Below the pieces are notes generated by a model. The model made no database searches and was not told the origin of the DNA. It saw only the letters and a program-made list of their open reading frames with translations. Positions 1-11,104 of a stretch of DNA of 64,000 bases are shown one piece after another. Source of the DNA: Cunninghamia lanceolata (lineage: Eukaryota; Streptophyta; Pinopsida; Cupressales; Cupressaceae); contig BSBN01000140.1 of the NCBI GenBank assembly GCA_027924645.1, positions 7,694,501 through 7,758,500 on the forward strand, written 5' to 3'. Positions within the stretch are counted from its first letter, which is position 1; each line of letters starts with the position of its first letter. Made by a program: the position numbers and the translations under genes.

Positions 1-351
1 AAGTGATGAGTGTAACTGAGGTAGAGACTTAGACCTGTGGGAGGATGGATAGATGATGTACTCAATTGATGTAATTATGTGTTGTCTTAATTTGATGTGT
101 ATGTGATGCTTTGTTCTACTTGACTAGGGTATAAACTGACTACAAAGACTTGACTGATATCTCCTCTACATTTCTTGCTAACAGTAAGAATACTTGATTG
201 ATTATTTGTTGAACTGCAAGAGTATTTATAAATAGGATTTAAAAGTAGTTGTGATAATAGTAACTGCATAACTGGTAGTTGAAATAACCCACTAACAACA
301 TAGGTGATTAATTTATTAAACAATGTAATATTATGTAATGCTATATGGTAA
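1..351. other. AT-rich intergenic sequence, nothing recognised
   Basis: No coding frame resembles a known family, and no RNA gene or repeat boundary is visible. The stretch ends where homology to the second copy of the duplicated GMC region begins. Confidence 0.5.
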
Positions 352-3300
352 TAGATTGCACCTTTCATTTTATACCACTTTTTGTGGAATTCATAAATTC
401 ATTTTCTTAGCATTTAGTTTAATTTATTTCACTTGCTAGCTAACCTTAAAACTAAATATTCACCACTTTGATATGCTAATCCATTAAGTGTAGAATAGGT
501 CTAGTCCAATTTGTAGGGTTCTTCCTCCTTATCCCTAGTCACATTTGTGGTCTAGCCTTCCCAATTCAAATTCTAATTCTATTGCTTCTCAATTTGACTT
601 TCTATGAATAAAAATGTTACCTATTGGATTATGTGCCAAAGGTTTCAAGTTTCAAACATCTAGACTTATAATTTAAGGACGTATTCCTAGGCCATTTAGT
701 ATAATCATTTTATATCAAAACTCATTTCATAAAAGTATATACATTTAGAGGATTTTAATAGTAAAAAAAACTTAGTCTTAATTTCATTAAGGTTCGCATT
801 CTCTACAATGCATGTTTTCAAATTTTATTACACTGACCCTAGGGTTTAAGTAATATTAAGGAAGTTAGAGTGTTTCCCTCTATCTATAGTAGAGCCCCAA
901 AGGTTCTTTTTAGCACCACCAATTTCTCAAATATAAGTACCGATGTAGGTGACAATATTCTAGAAGAGAACATGATCATCTATAATTCCTAAGACTAGAC
1001 CATGGGCATGGCCTAGTTAGAAGCATACAAATTTTAGAAGACATTTTTATTGGCTCCATATCATTATCTCAATACTAGACTCTAGTTTCTATTTTTCTAT
1101 TACAACTACTCTAGAAACAAAATAGGTTAAAACCACAATATGTCATAAACTAGTTAATCTTTCTATTTCTCTCTAAGATATTTCAATTACTTATATAATA
1201 ATTTATTTCAACTTCAACTTATTTGATCTAGGTTTAATTCAATTAGGGTTAGATGCTTTTGATACTTTAGTTGTATGGTGTGTCTATTTCCTTTGACTAA
1301 CTCACATATGTGAGCTAGTAAAAATATTATAAATATTTTTTATTAGACCAATAATGCACATTTTTATCTGCAAATAAATACCATTATTTTTCATAAAATA
1401 AACTACAAAAATTATATAAACATCTTACAATTTACATAAACTAAAATTAAAAAAAATTATAACTGTTTATCATGCAAATAATATTTAATTAATTAAACAC
1501 CATGAAAAATTCTTTTTAAAGTAAATAGTTATTATATTCAAATTAAAAATAAATAGAAACATGTATCCAAAATCTAGAAAGACCTCCAATAATAGATTAA
1601 AAACCTCCATTACAATATTACTCTATTGTATTGGGTTGTTCAATATATTTATAACCTCTCTACATCATTCCTAATAATATATTCTTCGATTAATATCTTA
1701 ATCATGTATAAAAAATACACCCCATATATAGTATCGAAAACTCTAATAGAAAGGCTTTGAGGAAAGTATGAAGCGTAGAAAATTTTCTTTGACTCATTTA
1801 AGAGCCCCACGCTCTTGTAGAATCTTCACTCCTATATACCTGCAACATCACAAGTTCCATCAACAAACCAATTAATAACAAGTGAATATCTAAAACAAAA
1901 AACTAATGTAAGAGATGAAAAGAATAAGAAGGAAAAATACAACATTTTCATTTCACAAATACCTTCCAAGCATCAGGGTGGTTGCTTGTGGATTAGTTCC
2001 AGGTGCATCACTAAAAGTGGAACCATCAACAACCCTTAGGCTATTAACACCTTTGAGTTTGTATCTCTCGTCAATCACAGAACCAATATCACACCCTCCA
2101 TGAAAATGCCACATGGTGTTGAGATTTTCAATACAAAACTTGCCCATGGCTGCCTCATCCAATTTATTCTCAGGTAGAGCTGACCCAATAAAATGTAGCT
2201 TTCTTGTACCATCAGACTTGTCATTATAAGCAAAATTTTGTATAGAATTTGTTTCACAAAGGTCAGCTATTAACTTGAGGCCTTGCACACATTTTTTTAG
2301 ATCTTCAGGCTCAGAATAGTAGTTATAGCGAATAGAAGGATTGTCTCTGGGATCCTTACCGATTAGACTTAGATTTCCTCTTGATAAGGGGTGGGCAATT
2401 TTCTCAAAGATTACCCCCGTATACTCGTTTGTGGAACTACAGCCATTTGAGGAACCTTGTTGCACAGAGCTACTAGAAAATATGAAGAGTTCAGAATTGT
2501 TTAGAGTGCCTACTACTTGTATGCTTGAAATATTCAATGGTATAGGGGATTGTAGTACTATCGTTGCACGGGGATTATCTTGGATCCTTTGTCCTACTAA
2601 GGGTAAATGTTTTAGGACAGGTATATTTAATTTTTCAATTTGCTCAGAGGGGCCTATTCCACTTAAAAGCAAAAGTTGAGGGCTTCCTATGCTTCCTGCC
2701 GACAAAATTACCTCACTATAATATGATGATTCATCAATTAATGCTTGGTAAGGAACACCATTAATGGAGTTCATGAATTCTACGCCATAAGCCTTCAACA
2801 TTCCTGCAACAAGTTTTTCGAACACACATCAAGATATAGGTCCATTTTAATAGAAATGAAATTAACAAACAAATATAAAAAAACATTTGTAAGTGAACTG
2901 AGAAGACTTCCCACTTGTTAATCTTTTCATTCGCTAGCCCATTTTTTTTAACGCTTTCCATTAGTAAAGGAAGAATTTATACAACTAGTATATTTTGTTC
3001 GGTAAGAACTCAATCGCTAGCACATTTTATTTAACGCTTGCTATTAGTAAAGGAAGAATTTATACAACTAGTACATTTTGTTCAGTAAGAACTCAAGTTC
3101 CCTTCTATTTAATAAGAACCAGGCTTCCACCTAAAAGCCAATGGGTTTGAATGTAAACTATGGAAAGGAGTTGGAGAAAGTTTCTTTTTGTTCTTCTTTC
3201 GACATAACTGCCGTCTATATGTAGTATTTCATATGACCACCCAAATGTAATTTCACATGATTTCTCACATAGTTTTCTAACTTTCAACCATGTAAGGAAT

Positions 3301-3690
3301 GCCAAAAAGTTTTTGTTCCGGTTTTTTTGAATCCTTCAGGCGCCGAAGATAATGTTTGCCCATGAGTGATGTCAGGCGATGGGAAGTGGACAACTTAGCT
3401 ATCAATTTCACTGCATTCAAACAATGCTTTAAAAAAAAAATTTTAAATTGCTAAAAACATGCTTGAATCTTAATCTATGATTGTCTAGCTTCACGCTTTA
3501 TGGATACAAAAGCAGATGTCACTAGTAGAAAATCTGAATTTTCATTTGATTCCTAAATTTGATGTGGATGTGCTGATGTTACGTGTACGTTTCACGAAAT
3601 TTTACAGGCTATAGTGCGACTGTGCGATGGCAGAAACTGTGATTGGATGAGTATAGCCACCTAAATTAGAAATTATCATTTACATCCAGA
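352..3690. repeat. Segmental duplication, copy 1 (GMC 3' half)
   Basis: This segment aligns in the same orientation with 33293-36190 and then 53272-53873, which are two parts of one second copy split by a gypsy element. It holds about 1.4 kb of DNA downstream of the GMC gene, its last two exons and the first part of intron 2. Homology begins near the shared string agattgcacctt and fades just after the shared string gattggatgagtatag. By eye the copies differ by a few to ten percent, with several small indels. This copy is part of the intact gene and so is likely the older location. Confidence 0.8.
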
Positions 3691-5479
3691 TTTGTCCACA
3701 CTGCTGTGCTGTGAGTTTCAGGAATAATTATCAATTTTAGCAGCTATAACGCACTTCTTCTAGTTGGTGTCTGCATCGGCACGCACTGACAGATCTATCA
3801 TTTAAACACACCAGAATCAGTGTCAGGATTAGAAATTCATCCTGTTCCCCACTTCTGTTGTGGGTAGCGCAGAGAAGTCTTGATTTCAGTCCTACAAATC
3901 AAGAATAGAGATCTAAAAGTCTAAAACCTATTTTAGTTATTTGAAAACAACAAAACTAACCAGGTGAAATATACGAGCGACTACCAAAAAGTTCAAAAGA
4001 TCAAGATTAAAATATACTTTTTAAGAAAAAAATTAGTGTTTTTCTTTTTTGAGAGAAGTAAATAAAATTATAGGGTCCATCAGAAATCAAGTCCCTAGAA
4101 AATTTAATAGTGATTTAATATTTCATGGATATCAAATATGGTAAATATTTGTCTTATTTTTATTGACCAAAATTAAACTTCACTCTACTTAAACATTTAC
4201 AGATTGGTGTAAACAATTAAGATTCAGATTCTATGTAAACAAAATTCATAATATGTGTAAATAAATAAATTCGTGGAAGTCAAATGGATAGAAAAATAGA
4301 AAACTTAGGCAGTTATGGAGTGAAATCTTTATCACGTTAAATAAAAAATAAATAAATAGAAAAATAGAAAAACTTGGGCTTACTGAAAGTCTTGCAGCAT
4401 AGTCTCTTTAAATTAACTCATGTGAGCATATCAAATATTCTAACTGTAAATATACTAGTTATCATATTTTTAGACCAAAATTAACCTTTAGATTGATTAT
4501 TCTTAAATATCATCCACTTTGATAGACAAACTTCATTTTGACCAATAATAATAAAATAATAAAACAACAAACTTATCCAAAACAACAGCTTTCTTTTAAT
4601 TACGCACCTGATGTTGACCTAAAGAGAATTCTGGAGGCAGTAGCATTGAGCAGAACAACAATATTATTTGGGTTTGCTTTCTGTAGCAGATCTGCAGCCG
4701 TATGTCGCTTGCCATTGTTATCAAAGATGGAAGCACTAATCTTGGTGCCCTCCACGTGATCCACAGTATACCCATTGTAAGGAAGCACTCCTGCCTCCAG
4801 AAGCGCATCTTTCAGAGCCGACGACCAGCGAGAAAGGTTGTCTGGTTTGAAGGCATTCATTTTCTCCACCCACAGATACGATTCATTTACCAGTTTCTCA
4901 TCCCATCCCATGCTTTGAATAAATTCCAAGCTTGCCCTGCTGTAAAACCCAGCATTGAGAGCAGTTGCGCCTCCCAAAACTCTGGCTCTCTGCACCTTCA
5001 ATCCATCCTCGGTTAAAAATTCCTGAGCTATGGAAGTGTACTTATCTGTTTCATTTAATGGCTTCCCAAAATCATTGCCGTTCTCAATTTCAGGATTTCC
5101 GTAAGGAGACCCTCCCCTCTCCAGTACCAAAACACTATAGTGTTGTGACAGAGTTACAGCGAGAGGACACCCAGCTGTACCTCCTCCTACGATAATATAA
5201 TCGTATCTTCTTGCAGCTGCTTTCTCGGCGTCCAATGTCATAAATGGGTATGGAAAGGACTGAGCACCTGCATGTTTCCACCATAGCTCCAGTTATCTTA
5301 CAACACATCATAATTTTCTCTATCAAAAACAAAAGCAACTAAAGTAAAGGTGTAAACATTGTTAAATTGAAATTCCCTAACAAATCGAAACATTTGTATG
5401 AACCAGCCGTGGGTGTTGCTGCCTCCATACTGGTCAAGATTAGAAGCCATGGAATGACGAGTATAAGCTCCATTCTCAT
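1794..5479 (-). CDS. HOTHEAD-like GMC oxidoreductase (FAD-dependent), four exons
   Basis: Exons on the minus strand are 5479-5404, 5267-4608, 2803-1963 and 1839-1794. All introns are GT-AG (136, 1804 and 123 bp). The exons sum to 1623 nt: 540 codons plus TGA, near the family's 550-590 residues. Residues 1-21 form a hydrophobic signal peptide, so secretion is likely. The FAD-binding Rossmann motif GGGTAG is at residues 53-58 after YDYIIV, and the family signature [16 protein letters not shown] lies in exon 3. The active site HFHGG has His478 and His480, with Asn516 in GTNPQA as the usual partner. The protein ends GVKILQERGALK, encoded by a 46-nt last exon. Relatives include HOTHEAD, linked to oxidation of omega-hydroxy fatty acids for cutin, and mandelonitrile lyases; sequence alone does not decide between them. 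The start is the first ATG after the TATA box; a second ATG two codons later is possible. Confidence 0.92.
2932..3095. repeat. About 82-bp tandem duplication in GMC intron 2
   Basis: Two adjacent units, 2932-3011 and 3013-3095, each start with tcgctagc and end with aagaactcaa, with about 8 differences. The second copy of the region (near 35810-35890) has only one unit, so the duplication arose in, or was lost from, one copy after the segmental duplication. Confidence 0.8.
4120..4550. repeat. Intron 2 tract with MITE-like relics
   Basis: Two pieces match a 140-bp hairpin element at 53383-53524. One, at about 4120-4185, has a long run of similarity around tatttttattgaccaaaatt. The other, at about 4490-4550, carries the terminal motif aaatatcatccacttt followed by ttgaccaataataata. 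They appear to be decayed copies of one short inverted-repeat family. The rest of intron 2 is AT-rich and unremarkable. Confidence 0.45.
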
Positions 5480-5527
5480 TCTCACTCCCAAAGTTTTGCT
5501 TTCTTGAAATTGGCTTGCCTATTCAAC

Positions 5528-5536
5528 CCTTTTATA
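5528..5536 (-). promoter_or_regulatory. TATA box of the GMC gene
   Basis: TATAAAAGG on the minus strand lies about 49 nt upstream of the proposed start codon. This leaves a short 5' leader and is a good match to the plant TATA consensus in an otherwise mixed sequence. Confidence 0.6.
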
Positions 5537-7244
5537 ATTGTTCACTGCTCCAGGTTTTCATAAAATTTAATTAAATTCAAATATTAATATCCACTGTCGA
5601 CCCACAATCAACTTTATCGTTCAATCAAAAGTTTCAAATCCCACTGAACTGCGTTTACATTAGATGAACATTAGTTTCCATAGTTAAGACTACAATGGTT
5701 TTTTCCCTAACTATAGAATATTAGTTTCCAATGCGTAGACTTTTTAATACCTCAAGGACAACACAAACCCACCCCCCAAAAAAAAAAAGTCACCATAAAA
5801 ATTAATTGTTCAATTAACCAAAGCTTAACCCCACTAAAACCAGCTGTACATACACAAACAAAAAGGCAAAAAGTCCGGAAGCTCCTCTATAATAAGACTA
5901 TTTACTAAACCAAACTGTCCGGATATTCCCCCAACGATCATACAATATGCTAGTAAATTAGTAATCATATTATTCTAGAGCCTTGGTCCTATAATACTTT
6001 GGTGATTGACACCGTTAAATCAAAGGGTCCTTATCATCACTCAGCCCCCAAAATTGGGGATGAAATCCACGGATGATCATGGTCACATTACCGTAAGGAG
6101 TAGAGTAAATTATGAGGAGAATTTTAAGGAATGAAGATTATCTCATAATTCTAAAATTATAATTTTTAAAAGTTGTATTAAGAATGGTGGAAAGCGAAGC
6201 CAATTATCCTTATCTTGTGTTTTGTAGATAGATACAATAGATCTTTAGAGGTCCACAAACTTTGGTGGTGTTCCACAACTTTGGTGGTGTTCCACAAATA
6301 TTGATCTTTTGATTTTATCTTCAATACCTACTTAAATTCCAAATATATAATTTATTTAAATGAACATGGGTCTGTTGATAAAACAGATCAAATCTATGAG
6401 GGGAAGTCAAGAGCTGCCTATCAAGCCGCATTTTGATGATTGTTATTTATTTGAAGTTGTCTTTCAAATATTAAAATTTATTATATTTTAGGAAAAATAT
6501 AGATAGATTATAAATATATAAATAATTATATAGAAATTTTGACAGTGTCCCATAAATCTTTTTTCTTAAATAATACAGTTTTTCTCAAATTTTAATTGTA
6601 TTTTACAGTTAAAATGACTAAATATGACTATACAGCCATCAAATTTAAACCTTTGAGAATTATATTCTATGATACTTCATATATTTTAGGTCACATATTA
6701 GACTTACATTATAAGAAGTTTATCCAGCCTTCTAATATAAAACTCTAATCAAATGGGAAGATCATTACAAGAGGGCTGTGGGATTGCTGTCCAGTATTCA
6801 AAAACTTAGAGAATAAGTTATGACAGAACAACTGCTGAAAAACAGATACAGCAGTAATAATTAGATCAAAACAAGATTAAAAAAATAGATTCCATTAAAC
6901 CAAAATAGTAGCACAAAGAAACAGTACTACTATTTACCCTTAAACTATTTTATTTGTTTTATGTTATTAGTCTCTGCTGTAGGCAGTTGTATGTAGGAAT
7001 ATGTGTAAAGGAAAAAATTAGTTTTTTGCTGTTTTTTATTTTCCTAAAATTTTTGAGAGGGAGTTATTAGGAAAGTTATTTTTTCTGATTGAGTTGTTGA
7101 TTTTTGAGCTCGGTAACTATTTTTGGTAACTATTTTTAGAATTGCAGATAAAATTTTTTGTTCATATAGTAAAGTTTTAACTTTGTACCGTAATTGCATC
7201 CATTGTTGAATTTTGACTGTTTTTTAATGTTTTCAGTTGTTTTT
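5537..7244. other. Intergenic sequence upstream of the GMC gene
   Basis: AT-rich DNA without a recognisable coding frame. The only structure noted is a short tandem array at about 6251-6297 of the unit ccacaactttggtggtgtt, present two to three times. Confidence 0.5.
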
Positions 7245-7360
7245 AAGGGAGGACACGCATCATACAAGTTGTTGCATGGCAATCTCTTAAACGATTCATC
7301 TACCTTGTCTATGCTTCCACATGTTGCATACATGCTTGCCAAGGCAGTTACAGGTAACAC
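7245..7360 (-). pseudogene. Fragment of a PPR-repeat gene
   Basis: The minus-strand frame reads ALASMYATCGSIDKV followed by ESFKRLP and NNL. This is the junction between a PLS-type PPR motif and the next (typically ALVSMYAKCGSIDKA, then LFDRMPNRNV). Only about one motif survives, and neither the preceding nor the following motif is found on this strand. It is a relic, not a gene. Better preserved PPR relics lie at 17.6 and 23.8 kb. Confidence 0.55.
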
Positions 7361-7461
7361 TGCCCTATTGTGCAGCCTTCCGAGTTGGTTAAGTGTTGAG
7401 GTGACTACAAGCTCTATGGTTAAAATTGTAGAAATGCAGAAGACTGCAATTTTTTTGGCAG

Positions 7462-7880
7462 ACTATCATGGAAGCAGGGCAAATCACAGGGTAAGGATCT
7501 CTCAGAAGAAAAAGTTTGTCAAAACATTTGCAGCAACACTAGTATGGAGGCTCTCAAAACTTATCATGCTGGTAAGACCGTGAAGCTTTTATAGTTTGTA
7601 TAAAAAATAGGATGCCATAGTAAGTGTAATGTTAAAACAAATATCATTGGCACTATTCAGTTTAATAAAGCTAAATGAATCCTTCCTTTGCAGTGACAGT
7701 AGAGGAGCCTGCTCAAGGAAATTCAACTCGCAAAATAGTAGAGATGATATTCAAGTAAAGTTGGATGAAGCCTGGAATGAAAGATGCCAATTTCAAGAGT
7801 TATTTAGCCCAGACCATCGGGAGGCTCTCAAAACCACCACGACAAGGATTAAATCCTATAGTTGTAGTGTGTATTAATGT
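7462..7880 (+). pseudogene. Two-exon relic of an unnamed plant protein family
   Basis: Two exon-like blocks show good splice signals. Block 1 (7462-7571) follows a T-rich acceptor ending ggcag and reads GKDLSEEKVCQNICSNTS then MEALKTYHAG, up to a donor G|GTAAGA. Block 2 (from 7694) follows tttgcag and reads TVEEPAQGNSTRKIVEMIFK, a stop, then SWMKPGMKDANFKSYL. The joined frame is continuous across the 122-bp intron (phase 1). The motif RKIVEMIFxSSWxK recalls an uncharacterised plant family with C2H2-like fingers; this is from memory and uncertain. One in-frame TAA (about 7757-7759) falls where Ser would be expected. Only a small part of such a protein is present, so a gene fragment is the best reading. 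Confidence 0.4.
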
Positions 7881-8901
7881 CTTTAGTCATAGTTTATCTT
7901 TTACTAGTTTGAGATGGAGATCTTTCAAGGGGTCTTCATTTTTTCTTCTACCTAACCCATATTATCGAGGGGATTTGTGTAGAAGTCTACATTGTCTCTA
8001 CTGTGTATTTGAATGCTTTATTACAGGGCTATGTATTCATTCATGTTATGAGCCAATGTATAACGTTGGTAAAATGATTTATACTGACAATACGATTTCA
8101 CACCTGGTGGAACTGAGTGAGAAGAAGTTGGATGATCATTATAGTATTTGTAGTTTCCTAGCATATTGTGTAGCTTAACATTCTTCTTTGCACTTAAATA
8201 CACTACAAAAATATGTGGTAAGTAGCTAAAATTCGTAGGGTTTTTAGGTAAGGGGTATCCCTTTCTTCAATTCACCAATGGATTTGCCCTATTTAGACAC
8301 TAGACATTTGTGCATGTAATGCATGCTCTTAACCCTTTATTTATTTAACTCCATAAAAAAATTTAGTGGCACTGTAATTTTTTAATTGGTAAATTTTTCC
8401 TGTTAGTGTCCTAGGTGCATGTAAGAACCCGAATCCTTCATACTAAACTCTGAATTCGAAAATATCGAGGAATTAAAAATTTTGATCTAATAGATGCAGG
8501 AAATGCAGATTCATGAAATTTTACTATTAATTCTAAAAATTGCTCAATAAATGTTATTGTGGCTAGAGAACTAGAGCTTAGTTTTATAAGATCATCAAGT
8601 CCTGAAAGGATCACCAATCTGGATCTAATGAAAGAGATAGTACATTTAACAAGATAACATATAAGAACAACTAAACAACACATATCTTAAGTTCTTCACT
8701 ACACCATGCATTCATTTTCGACAACTTGCATTTTTCTTTGTTGATTGGTATCCTTATCATTTGCATAAAACTAACTGGACAATCTCATGTTAACACGACT
8801 CAGAAATCACTACACAGAAAGTCAAGATTATGATGTTAATTATAGAAAAGTACCCTATATCCGGAGGACTTGAGTATTGGGGGCATCCTTCTCCGTCCAA
8901 A

Positions 8902-8980
8902 CTACCTACATACTGTGTATCCACTGGATCAAGGTCCCCTCTAGATATGACTGACATTGGGGTGTGTGAATATGTAGTTT
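8902..8980. other. Conserved stem motif, copy 1 (unit A)
   Basis: CTACATA (8906-8912) can pair with TATGTAG (8971-8977) across about 58 nt. Inside is a conserved segment of the form TATCCAcnGGATCAAG. The same arrangement occurs in units B and C and twice in the gypsy element. Confidence 0.6.
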
Positions 8981-9463
8981 TGTCTTGCACTATGTTTGAT
9001 GCAACTATGAGTAGGTATCTAGCCCTTTCTAGGGTTATTCCCTACCCCAGAGAGTTCTTCGCTAGCGGCCACCCACTCAGGTGAAATATGGATGGAAATT
9101 AGTCCACTACCATAAACACCTCCAGGGGTGTTTGTCAATTAGTCCTAGTGTTGAAGAATCCCTATTAGGTGTCTGCTCATGAAATCTAGTGTATTTCCTT
9201 AAGCCAAATTAGGTAATTTTGTAACTAAGTCCGTTCTTGATTCCCTAGTGTTTTTTAATCAATAAGATCCATGAAGGCAAGGTGAGAGATACAGCAGATA
9301 GGGTTTATGGATCATACTAGTTGCCCTATCTAATATTTTACAAGTCATCTCTAATTTAGACTCATGTTGTCAATAAGCCCCATTTTCTGTTGATAGTTTG
9401 AAAGGTTCTCTAAATGAGCATTTTAGCCTCAATACTTAAAAATTCACATGGTAATCATCATAT

Positions 9464-9481
9464 AACTATTTCAATAGACTC
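9464..9481. repeat. Target-site duplication of the LINE, left
   Basis: aactatttcaatagactc, repeated exactly at 15378-15395. The empty site is seen in unit B near 21540, where the same 18 bases occur once and run straight into the sequence that follows the LINE here. Confidence 0.9.
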
Positions 9482-9939
9482 GGAGCTCTGTGCAGTCCCA
9501 CGATCTGTAGCAGGTCACGGTCTGCATGTGCTTGTTCTCTATTGCATGCATTTTTTCTTTGCAGATTGGACTCTGTGGGGTTGTTTTCAGCAAGGGGTGG
9601 GGTTTTTTTAGCTTTTGAGGGGGTTTTTTTCTTCAGTGTGTGTTGTTTAGTGCAGGTGTGGGGTACGAGGGCTTGAGGGGATTTTCTAATGGTAGGGTCT
9701 GTGCTGTTTAATGAGATGTCGGGGGATACTGCTATGGTAGAGGTTTGTGATGGGTTTCCTCATCCATCCCCGCCTGATGTTTGATTTTTAAGTACTGGTG
9801 CTTTGAAATTGCACAAGATAAATAGATGCTTGGAAAGAGCTCAAGTTCATCCGAAACTGGTGATTCAAATAGAGGCAATAGTCAAGGACCTAGAGTATTA
9901 TAGAAAACATGTTTTAATCTGCAAATTTATGGGATTGAG

Positions 9940-11020
9940 GGTTTCAATGCCTTTTTAGGAACCCTAGATTTGCAAGTCATGGAATTCGGAAGGTGATTTT
10001 GAAATCTTGCTATCTGCGAATAACTTCTTTGTGGTGTTTTTTTGTGTATCTCTGATCGTAACAAGGTTTTTTAGGGAGGGCCCTACTTTTATAATGAAGT
10101 TGGCCTTTTCATGAAGCCTTGGCATGTAGGCTTTAACTCGGCAGAGGAGCTACCCTCGAAGGTGCCAATGTGGGTTCATTTTTCTCGGTTGCCATTGGAA
10201 TGTTGGAGACAGGATATTTTGCAATCAATTTTGTTGTTGTTGGGGAAGCCTATTGGCCCATCTCAGCAAACTCTGGAGAAGCAAACTTTTTCCTATGCTC
10301 GGGTCTGTGTGGAGATTAATTTGAGCTAGCCTCTACCAAATTTTATTGAGTTGACTATTGGGTCTAGCTCCTAGACTCAATAGTTAGACTATGAGACTTT
10401 ACCTTTCAGGTGCCGACTATGACATGAGTATGGCCACCTTCAAATGAGGTTCCCTCGTGCCTCAAGTGCTAACTTGGTTTAGATAATGTGAAGGCTCTAT
10501 CTAATCCAAGGGTGGAAAAGGGTAAATCACCCATGCAAGGGTGGTACCAGATAAAGATGGCTTTGTGCCAGTTAAGGCACAAAACAAGAATCGGGGTCAA
10601 AAGAGGACTCTTCAGGATCGTCAAGAGGAGGAGACTTTTAACAAGTTTGAGGATTTGGATGAATTAGTCCATGAGGAGGGGGTTTCTTCTGACATGCATG
10701 TTGAAGCTTCTCCTTTAGTTGATCATAATTATGAGTCTTTGTCTGTCACTACCTCGGTCCTAGTTCCTATGGTGGCTTCCGAGGTGGTGACAAATTTAGT
10801 TGCTCCTCCCCTTGATGCTAGGTTTGAGGACTTTTGTGGTTTTGTGGAAACCCCCATGGCCTTTCTAGATGAAAGGGTGATTTTAGCTAGTGGACCATGT
10901 TTGGAAGACTCTAGTAAGAAAAAAGCCCTCTCTTCTTCTCCTATTCTGGGTCTACAACAAAAATCCCTAAAAAAGTGTGCTCCTGATAAGTCCCAAAAGG
11001 TGGGGAGGAAGAAAGATTAG
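9940..11020 (+). pseudogene. LINE ORF1 (DUF4283 / zinc-knuckle nucleic-acid-binding protein)
   Basis: At 10111-10330 the frame reads MKPWHVGFNSAEELPSKVP, then MWVHFSRLPLECW and YARVCVEINLS. This is the typical DUF4283-type region of plant LINE ORF1 proteins. A degenerate CCHC knuckle follows at about 10395-10470 (CRL-HEYGHLQM-FPR). The tail at 10541-11020 reads DKDGFVPVKAQNKNRGQKR and is acidic and serine-rich. Several stops and at least one frame change separate these parts. In active relatives ORF1 coats the LINE RNA to form the transposition particle. Confidence 0.75.
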
Positions 11021-11104
11021 GAGAAAGTTAAGATGGCTAGAGAGACATTGGTGGAATCTGGGTCAGTGAACACATTAGACACTCACTTCTCTCACCCTTT
11101 GCAA

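Noticed and set aside
87..368. Minus-strand open frame of 93 codons
   Set aside because: No family resemblance; composition is that of AT-rich non-coding DNA.
9120..9140. Short hairpin aacacctccaggggtgtt as a possible terminator
   Set aside because: It is a common part of the non-coding repeat units and has no gene before it.
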